Below are positions 14,158-18,872 of a stretch of DNA of 18,872 bases, piece after piece. Position 1 is the first letter of the stretch. Every line of letters starts with the position of its first letter. The notes beneath the pieces were generated by a model. It had not been told where the DNA came from. It ran no database searches and was given only the letters and a program-made list of their open reading frames with translations. Made by a program: the position numbers and the translations under genes. This DNA comes from Roseomonas xinghualingensis (GTDB taxonomy: Bacteria; Pseudomonadota; Alphaproteobacteria; Acetobacterales; Acetobacteraceae), in contig NZ_JAOXLP010000048.1 in NCBI RefSeq assembly GCF_025791835.1, forward strand, positions 1 through 18,872, written 5' to 3'.

Positions 14158-14742
14158 ATGGAACTGCGGCTGGTCACGCCTCCCACAGAGGGGCCGATCG
14201 CTCTCGATGAGGCGAAGGCCCACCTGCGGGTGGATGGCGACGCGGAGGACTTCACCATCGACACGCTGCTGGCTGCGGCCGTGCAGCACGTCGAGACGGT
14301 GACGCACCGGGCGCTGATGCCGCAGGAATGGTCTGTGATCCACTCGGTGCCGTGGGCGGCCCATCGCTGCCGCTCGGCGCCGCTGGGGCTGCCCAACCCG
14401 CCTCTGCGGGCGGTGACGCGGGTGGAGAGCCTGGACGCCGCCGGCCTAGCGACAGAAATGCCGGTGGATACCTTCCGCGTCCTCATGCCGTCCGGCCCGA
14501 CCGCTGGGGCAGCATCGATCGTGCCACTCTCGGGCTGGGCTTGGCCTGATACGGGCATCCGCATCACCTACCAGGCAGGCTATGCCGGCGCTGACGCGGT
14601 GCCGCGCGCTCTGAAGGCCGCCATTCTGCTGGTGCTGGGCGACCTGTTCGAGAACCGCGAGGGCGGCTCGCAGGGCCGCGCCTATGTGGTGAATCCGACT
14701 GTGGAGCGGCTGTTGCGGCCGTTCGTGGTGCTGTGGCCCTGA
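14158..14742 (+). CDS. Head-tail connector protein (gp6 / phiE125 gp8 family)
   Basis: This 194-residue adaptor binds below the portal ring. Typical features are the N-terminal block LVTPPTEGPIALDEAKAHLR, a DDFTIDTLLAAAVQHVETVTHR-like helix bundle around residues 30-51, and the C-terminal segment YQAGYAGADAVPRALKAAIL around residues 140-160, followed by LFENREG. The start ATG follows the previous stop by 2 bases. The family is common in HK97-like siphoviruses, and the gene is in its normal place between capsid and head closure genes. Confidence 0.9.
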   Translation: MELRLVTPPTEGPIALDEAKAHLRVDGDAEDFTIDTLLAAAVQHVETVTHRALMPQEWSVIHSVPWAAHRCRSAPLGLPNPPLRAVTRVESLDAAGLATEMPVDTFRVLMPSGPTAGAASIVPLSGWAWPDTGIRITYQAGYAGADAVPRALKAAILLVLGDLFENREGGSQGRAYVVNPTVERLLRPFVVLWP

Positions 14743-15068
14743 GCGCCGGCCGCCTGCGGCACCGCCTGGTGCTGGAGCAGCGGTCTTCCGACGCGCCTGA
14801 CTTTAGCCTGCAGGACACCTTCACGCCCGTGGCCGAGGTCTGGGGTGCCGTCGAGGCGGTGCGCGGCTCCGTTTATGCCGCCGGCCTTCAGCTTGAAGAG
14901 CGCATCACCCACCGGATCACCCTCCGGTACCGGAACCCGACCACCTTCGACCACATCCGCCAGGACGGCACCGGGCACCGCTTCAAGGTGCGCGATGCGC
15001 GCGACGTGGATGGCCGACGCATCGAGTTGGAGGTCATGGCCGAGGAGGTGACCGCCCCTCATGATTGA
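14733..15068 (+). CDS. Head closure protein (SPP1 gp16-like adaptor)
   Basis: This 111-residue protein carries the family signature of an N-terminal AGRLRHRLVLEQ segment, then VWGAVEAVRGSVYAAG and a beta-rich middle with THRITLRYR. The start is the GTG at 14733, which overlaps the previous gene by 10 bases. A clear ribosome binding site is lacking, so translation is probably coupled. Starting at the next in-frame GTG (14769) would remove the conserved AGRLRHR segment. It forms the ring that closes the filled head and joins it to the tail. Confidence 0.88.
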   Translation: MALSAGRLRHRLVLEQRSSDAPDFSLQDTFTPVAEVWGAVEAVRGSVYAAGLQLEERITHRITLRYRNPTTFDHIRQDGTGHRFKVRDARDVDGRRIELEVMAEEVTAPHD

Positions 15069-15579
15069 CTTGAAGACAGAGGGCGCGGGCGAGTTCCTGC
15101 GGCTGCGGATCGAGGCCGCCCAGATGGACGAGGGCATCCGTGCCGAGATCCGTAGGACGGCCCGGGAAGGGCGCGCGGCGCTGATCGCGGCGCTGAGCCA
15201 GGCCGGAACCGGCCGGTCCTACAAGGCATCCGGAGAGCGCCGCACGCGCATCTTCTCCAAGGCTCGCCGCTTGCCTGCCTACACCTCCTCCGCGCCAGGC
15301 CGGCCGCCTGCCAAGGCCTCGGGCAACCTGCTGGCCTCCATCCGGACCAAGTACCCGCGAGCCGACAAAGGCTACGGCGCCAAGATTTTTGCGCACCGGG
15401 GGAACGCTTTCTACCGCCACTTCCTGGAATTCGGCGCAGGCCCTGCAAAGAGGGGCAAGCGCATCGGCGCCGGTGGCCGTCGTGCCCCGCGCCCCGTCTT
15501 CACGCCGCTGCAACGGCAGTTCGAGGGCAAGCTGGCCGAGGCCGTCCAGCGCGCCGTGGACAAGTTCGCGAGGCCCTGA
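15061..15579 (+). CDS. HK97 gp10-family neck/tail protein
   Basis: This 172-residue protein is of the HK97 gp10 family. Recognisable segments are a helical N-terminus with REGRAALIAALSQAG, the YTSSAPGRPPAKASGNLLASI block typical of the family (about residues 78-98), and FYRHFLEFGAGP (about 118-129). A final helix (LAEAVQRAVDKF) closes the protein. The start overlaps the previous gene by 8 bases and the stop overlaps the next ATG (TGATG at 15577). In related phages it is a tail-completion or head-tail joining protein. Confidence 0.9.
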   Translation: MIDLKTEGAGEFLRLRIEAAQMDEGIRAEIRRTAREGRAALIAALSQAGTGRSYKASGERRTRIFSKARRLPAYTSSAPGRPPAKASGNLLASIRTKYPRADKGYGAKIFAHRGNAFYRHFLEFGAGPAKRGKRIGAGGRRAPRPVFTPLQRQFEGKLAEAVQRAVDKFARP

Positions 15580-16013
15580 TGATCCGCCCATCGCTGGTGA
15601 TCCCGCGCATCAAGGCGCAATGCCCGATCTTTGCCAATCGCGTGGCGGGGGCCGCCGCCATGCGGAAGGCCCTCCTGCAGGACGACTTCCCCGTCCCCCA
15701 TGCCTTCGTGGTGCCGCTCTCCGACACGGGGGAGGGTGAGGTCTCGCTCTCCGATCTGGCGCAGGAGTTGCCGGCTCGCTTCGGCGTCGTCGTCGTTGTG
15801 GACAACACCAGCGACGAGCCCGGCATGGCCGCGGCCGAGAAGCTGATGAACGTCCGAGACGAACTGCACGCCGCGCTGATCGGCTGGGCGCCTTCCGAGG
15901 CCCACGCGCCCTGCATCTACGTCGGGATGCCTGACGACCCCGACACGTCGCGCGCCCGGTGCTGGGCGCAGTTCGACTTCACGTCCACCGCCTACGCCGC
16001 AACTGCGGCCTGA
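15579..16013 (+). CDS. Tail terminator-like protein
   Basis: This 144-residue protein lies between the gp10-type protein and the tail tube, the place of the tail terminator (gpU-like or gp37-like). It has the expected alpha/beta pattern: an N-terminal RIKAQCPIFANRV segment, a VVVVVDNTSDEP strand with an acidic turn, a KLMNVRDELHAALIGW helix, and a C-terminal CWAQFDFTSTAYA strand. The sequence match is weaker than for its neighbours, so the assignment leans on both pattern and position. It would cap the tail tube and join it to the head. Confidence 0.75.
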   Translation: MIRPSLVIPRIKAQCPIFANRVAGAAAMRKALLQDDFPVPHAFVVPLSDTGEGEVSLSDLAQELPARFGVVVVVDNTSDEPGMAAAEKLMNVRDELHAALIGWAPSEAHAPCIYVGMPDDPDTSRARCWAQFDFTSTAYAATAA

Positions 16014-16028
16014 GAGGAGGCACACCCC

Positions 16029-16976
16029 ATGGCCGATGCGCGCGGCTCCGATTTCAAGCTTTACGTCAAGCGCCAGACCAACGACGAAACCCTGGCGACC
16101 GGCAATTTCGAGCAGCTGCCCGTGCTGTCCTTCGGCCTCGGCGCAAGCCAGGGGCTGGGGCGAGACGATGTGCTGAGCGCCGGCATCGGCCGCGACGGCG
16201 GCGACCCCTACCTGGAAGGGCTGGAGGTCGGCGGCAACGCGGTGGTGCCCCTGGATCTCATCCGCACCGGCATGTGGTTGACGCTCCTGCTCGGCAATCC
16301 CACCACGTCCGGCACGACCGACCTGACGCATGTGTGGAAGTCGGGCGCGACGTCGCTTCCGGCCTGGACGGTCGAGAAGGCCTTCCCCGCGGTGCCGTCC
16401 TACGACAGCTACCTGGGCGTGAAGGGCAACACCCTCTCACTGGACCTGGCGCCGACCGGCCCGGCCAACATGACGGTCGGTCTCCTGGGGCTGAGCGAGA
16501 CGACGGCCGGCGCTTCCATCGCGGGCGTGCCGGTGAACCTGCCGCTCACGCGATTCCAGCGGCCGAGCGGCTACATCAAGAAGGACGGCGCGACGCTGGG
16601 CAAGGTGACCGGCGGAACGCTGAACTTCACCAACGGCATGTCCGGCGTGCGTACCGTGCGCGCCGATAATCGCCTGGAGGCGGTGGATCTCGGCAGCAGC
16701 GGGGCGAGCGGTGATCTGCGCGTCCGCTTCGCCGACAACAGCCTGAAGACCCAGGCGGTTGGGGGAACCCCGTGCTCGCTGGAGTACGGCTTCAGTATCA
16801 CCGCCACCAAGTCGATCTCCTTCCTCTTCCCGCGCGTCTTCCTGTCGCGGCCTCGGGCGGAGGTGAACGGGCCTGGCGGGATCGAACTGCCCGTAAGCTG
16901 GCAGGCGGCCTACGACGCCACGGCGGGCTGCCTCATGCAAGTCACCCTCAAGAACCAGACAGCGAGCTACACCTGA
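16029..16976 (+). CDS. Tail tube protein (major tail protein)
   Basis: This 315-residue protein forms the hexameric rings of the flexible tail. It is almost all beta-strand, beginning ADARGSDFKLYVKRQT, with repeating hydrophobic/polar strands and many Gly, Thr and Ser. It also has the LGLSETTAGASIAG and TLNFTNGMSGVRTVRAD blocks typical of phage tail tube family members. The start has AGGAGG at 16015-16020. The stop overlaps the next ATG (TGATG at 16974). Length and place fit a siphovirus tube protein. Confidence 0.88.
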   Translation: MADARGSDFKLYVKRQTNDETLATGNFEQLPVLSFGLGASQGLGRDDVLSAGIGRDGGDPYLEGLEVGGNAVVPLDLIRTGMWLTLLLGNPTTSGTTDLTHVWKSGATSLPAWTVEKAFPAVPSYDSYLGVKGNTLSLDLAPTGPANMTVGLLGLSETTAGASIAGVPVNLPLTRFQRPSGYIKKDGATLGKVTGGTLNFTNGMSGVRTVRADNRLEAVDLGSSGASGDLRVRFADNSLKTQAVGGTPCSLEYGFSITATKSISFLFPRVFLSRPRAEVNGPGGIELPVSWQAAYDATAGCLMQVTLKNQTASYT

Positions 16977-17509
16977 TGCTGACCCTTCGGACCACTGCTG
17001 AGCCGATCTGGCTGGACCTGACCGACACGGGGGTGCGCGTGAAGGTCCCGCCGCTTGATGTGGCGTGCATGCGTGCGGCGGAATACCGCGGCATGAAGGC
17101 CGCCGCCGAGGCGCGCGTCACGACCGGCATCGCGGATGACGTGACTGCCAATGACGCCCAGGTGGGCGTGTTGGAGGGGGCGTTCACCCAGGAGCGCATT
17201 CGCGCCCTGGCTGAGCGCATCGTGGAATGGGAGGGGGTTGTCGGCGAGGATGGCGTGCCCCTGCCGATCACGGCGGAAAGCCTCGACGCATTCGCGCGCC
17301 ATCCGGTCGCCGGCATCGCCTTCCTCCGGGCCTACGAGCGGCCGGCGCAGGCGGTGGTGGCGGAGGGAAACGCCTCCGCGCGCTCCACCGCTGGCGCTTC
17401 TCAGGCGGGCCCGAATACTGCAGCGGCTGCGAACAGCGGTGCGGAACCTGCCCCGGCGTCGTCAACGCCCCCGAAACGGAAGCCGGCGCGGCCTGCGAAG
17501 CCGCAGTGA
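16976..17509 (+). CDS. Tail assembly chaperone, short (G-like) product
   Basis: This 177-residue protein is the shorter product of the tail assembly chaperone pair that coats the tape measure protein before tube polymerisation. ATG 16976 is coupled to the tube stop; longer readings in frame from 16772 lie inside the tube gene. Residues 1 to about 120 are a folded acidic domain, while residues about 130-177 are a Pro/Ala/Lys-rich linker typical of G-like proteins. A slippery heptamer lies at codons 144-146, and the overlapping -1 frame is open to 17700. The position between tube and tape measure is diagnostic. Confidence 0.82.
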   Translation: MLTLRTTAEPIWLDLTDTGVRVKVPPLDVACMRAAEYRGMKAAAEARVTTGIADDVTANDAQVGVLEGAFTQERIRALAERIVEWEGVVGEDGVPLPITAESLDAFARHPVAGIAFLRAYERPAQAVVAEGNASARSTAGASQAGPNTAAAANSGAEPAPASSTPPKRKPARPAKPQ

Positions 17510-17700
17510 AGGCCTGCCTCCGTGGCGGGATGGCGGGGGCAGAGGTGGATATGGCCGGCGCGGTGGCTCTGGCGACCGGCATGGGGGTGGCACCGCCGAC
17601 GGCGGCGGCGCTTCTAGCGGCCTGCGGCGAAGGCATCATGCTCGCCCGGCAGGACCGGGCTGAGCGGGATGAGGGCGACGCGGCCGGGGAAGAGGCTTAG
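16976..17700 (+). CDS. Tail assembly chaperone, frameshifted (GT-like) product
   Basis: The predicted product has about 241 residues: 146 from the zero frame, then 95 from the -1 frame entered at 17413. The T part begins EYCSGCEQRCGTCPGV, a cysteine-rich segment, continues through ACEAAVKACLRGG, and ends in a helical region (LATGMGVAPPTAAALLAACG) with an acidic tail. This part looks coding only downstream of the slip site; upstream the -1 frame is repetitive Arg/Gly noise. The alternative is a separate 64-residue gene from GTG 17506 (GTGA overlap with the G stop), which would lose the cysteine cluster and has no ribosome binding site. The stop TAG 17698-17700 overlaps the stop of the opposite-strand gene. 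Confidence 0.65.
17407..17430 (+). promoter_or_regulatory. Probable -1 frameshift site (GGGCCCG plus hairpin)
   Basis: GGGCCCG at 17407-17413 is in the correct phase for a slip (G GGC CCG). Both tRNAs can re-pair on GGG and CCC after moving back one base. A GCAG-CGG-CTGC hairpin (17420-17430) starts six bases after the heptamer, a usual distance for a stimulator. An alternative GCTG-CGAA-CAGC stem at 17426-17437 could form instead. This serves to make the long chaperone form. The heptamer fits the X XXY YYZ rule, but I do not recall this particular sequence as a commonly used one. Confidence 0.6.
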
Positions 17701-18452
17701 TTCACGGCATTTGTAGACAGCGGCGCCGGCGGGACCGGCATCGCGCCAGTCCGAATGTAGTCGTCCATGCAGCTTCGTTCGCTGGCACTTCCGGCGATAG
17801 TCGCGATAGCCCCGAGGAGGCCCAAAGCGCCCACGGCGCCTCCTGGGTTCTGAGAACTGCAGATTGCTACCGCCCGCCTGTCGCGCACCTCGCGGGCAGC
17901 CAGAGCGACAGCAGAGCGGGCCGCCTGCTTGTCGGGAAGCTGTGAGCGGTCAATCGCGGCGTTCGTATCCGGCGAGTTGCTGAGGGCAAGCTGGACATAG
18001 GGGCGCAGTTCTGGGGGCGCGATCGACTGCTCAGCCAGGATCTGTGGATCGCTGATGCGCGTCAGATCGGCGGACGACACGACGCAGGAGGAGCAGGGGA
18101 ATGGCTGGATAGTATAGGGGACGCTGACGGCAACTCCGCCACCATCACGCTTCTCGCGCAGCATGTAAGCGCGGTTAAAGCGGCCCCGCCCGTCTGTGTC
18201 GCGGAAGCACATGGGCGATGGGCGGATGCTTTCGCCAAAGAACGTGGGGCTAGTTGAGCAGAACTCATCGCCCCCATCCGCGCGCGACGGAACAAAAACC
18301 TGTTGTGGTCGGATTCGAATATTGGACGACCAGCTCACACGCTCGTCGCGCGCTTCTGTGGCGACTGCGACTTCATTGCGTGTGGATCTTTCAACATTCG
18401 CCGTGGCGCAGCCGGTCACGGTCAGCAGCAACACAAGAGCGATTCGACGCAA
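17697..18452 (-). CDS. Reverse-strand lipoprotein (moron), 251 aa
   Basis: Read on the minus strand, a perfect AAGGAGG (18465-18459) is followed after 6 bases by the start codon TTG at 18452-18450. The stop is TAA at 17699-17697. The product starts with a short lipoprotein signal: basic LRR, hydrophobic IALVLLL, lipobox VTGC with Cys15. The mature part has six more cysteines (65, 82, 120, 123, 198, 228, including CSSC at 120-123), possibly three disulfides outside the cytoplasm, and a Gly/Ala/Leu-rich hydrophobic stretch at about 204-221. An open frame extends to 18710, but that part is antisense to the tape measure start. Three 60-base rows counted by hand gave 34-36 G+C (57-60%), lower than the tail genes sampled. 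I recognise no family; lysogenic conversion or superinfection exclusion at the envelope is inferred. Confidence 0.8.
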   Translation of the reverse strand: MRRIALVLLLTVTGCATANVERSTRNEVAVATEARDERVSWSSNIRIRPQQVFVPSRADGGDEFCSTSPTFFGESIRPSPMCFRDTDGRGRFNRAYMLREKRDGGGVAVSVPYTIQPFPCSSCVVSSADLTRISDPQILAEQSIAPPELRPYVQLALSNSPDTNAAIDRSQLPDKQAARSAVALAAREVRDRRAVAICSSQNPGGAVGALGLLGAIATIAGSASERSCMDDYIRTGAMPVPPAPLSTNAVN

Positions 18453-18458
18453 GACGTT

Positions 18459-18512
18459 CCTCCTTTTCGGAAGGGGCGATCCTGCCGGAACAGCACGGTT
18501 CCGAAAAGGAGG
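18459..18512. repeat. Perfect 14-bp inverted repeat carrying two opposed ribosome binding sites
   Basis: CCTCCTTTTCGGAA (18459-18472) and TTCCGAAAAGGAGG (18499-18512) are exact complements with a 26-base spacer. The left arm contains the ribosome binding site of the reverse-strand lipoprotein gene. The right arm contains that of the tape measure gene (AAGGAGG 18506-18512, ATG at 18520). A second, smaller hairpin CGGAAC-AGCACG-GTTCCG (18486-18503) uses part of the right arm, so the two folds exclude each other. In RNA the long stem would hide the tape measure ribosome binding site, while the short one leaves it exposed. Operator or insertion-scar explanations are also possible. Confidence 0.75.
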
Positions 18513-18519
18513 GCGGTGA

Positions 18520-18872
18520 ATGAGCGGTAGCCGCAATATCGTCCTCACGCTGTCCACTAGGGGCGCTGAGAAGCTTCGTGCTGACTTGGAGGCTGCGGGG
18601 ACGGCGGGTGAGGCGGCCCTCAAGCGGCTGGACGATGCGGCGCGGAAGACAGATTCCACCGCCCGCTCGGCCGCATCCTCCGTTGGGACGTTGGGCGGCG
18701 CCAACACCAACGCGGGGCGCAGCTTCGACCGGCTGGGGTCTCAGGTTCAGAACGCCAGCTTCCAGATCGGCGACTTCGCCGTGCAGGTGGCGAGCGGACA
18801 GTCCGCCGTCACCGCCCTGGCGCAGCAGCTTCCGCAGCTTCTCGGCGGCTTCGGCATGGTCGGCGCCATCTC
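18520..18872 (+). CDS. Tape measure protein, N-terminal part (runs off window)
   Basis: The frame is open from ATG 18520 to the window end (117 complete codons) with AAGGAGG seven bases upstream. The product starts MSGSRNIVLTLSTRGAEKL, followed by a helical region rich in Ala, Arg and Leu. The segment QNASFQIGDFAVQVASGQSA and then LAQQLPQLLGGFGMVGA follow, the latter two being conserved near the start of many siphovirus tape measure proteins. This protein sets tail length and is wrapped by the chaperone encoded upstream. Here the chaperone and tape measure genes are separated by 819 bases holding a reverse-strand gene, which is unusual. Confidence 0.88.
   Translation, partial: MSGSRNIVLTLSTRGAEKLRADLEAAGTAGEAALKRLDDAARKTDSTARSAASSVGTLGGANTNAGRSFDRLGSQVQNASFQIGDFAVQVASGQSAVTALAQQLPQLLGGFGMVGAI

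Noticed and set aside
18196..18530. Three plus-strand open frames within the lipoprotein gene region
   Set aside because: They are antisense to the lipoprotein, without ribosome binding sites or family resemblance, and two run into the tape measure start.
1..18872. CRISPR arrays, tRNA genes, insertion sequences, integrase or attachment sites
   Set aside because: I looked for regular repeats with spacers, cloverleaf-like sequences, transposase motifs and flanking duplications, and found none that could be supported.

Overview
The window is a continuous piece of a tailed-phage genome of siphovirus type, either a prophage or a free phage. It comes from a G+C-rich host (roughly two thirds G+C by eye). 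The codon bias and the style of the phage proteins fit an alphaproteobacterium, but no host gene, tRNA, integrase or attachment site is present to prove this. Almost all genes lie on the + strand and are packed end to end. Many start and stop codons overlap as ATGA, GTGA or TGATG, which indicates translational coupling along long operons.

Layout. Positions 1-5541 hold a DNA-metabolism block: the end of an upstream frame, a 39-residue ORF, an SF2 DEAH-type helicase with a zinc ribbon, a RecD/Dda-like SF1 helicase, a VRR-NUC nuclease, an unrecognised protein and a large AAA+/SF3-like replicative ATPase. Positions 5523-5763 are an AT-richer stretch with ten GTAAC/GTTAC pentamers and a TATATATAT tract, a good candidate for the phage replication origin. 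Positions 5821-6685 hold five very small ORFs, two of them predicted membrane proteins. Then follow a NusG-family protein with an AT-hook-like N-terminus (6682-7386), an HNH endonuclease (7386-7715) and a small unknown protein (7712-7960).

Positions 7961-8294 contain no gene. They carry an in-register 82-bp direct repeat and several inverted repeats just before the terminase genes, as expected for a packaging (cos or pac) site. From 8295 the order is a standard HK97-type morphogenesis operon: small and large terminase, portal, ClpP-like protease, HK97-fold major capsid protein, two small related proteins, gp6/phiE125 gp8-type connector, head closure protein, HK97 gp10-type protein, tail terminator-like protein, tail tube protein, tail assembly chaperone with a probable -1 frameshift, and the start of the tape measure protein, cut by the window end.

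The main departure from the textbook order is a reverse-strand lipoprotein gene (17697-18452) between the tail chaperone and the tape measure gene, two genes that are normally adjacent. Its ribosome binding site and that of the tape measure gene are the two arms of one perfect 14-bp inverted repeat, with a smaller competing hairpin between them. This looks like a lysogeny-expressed 'moron' with a possible RNA switch at the junction, and it is the most unusual feature of the window.
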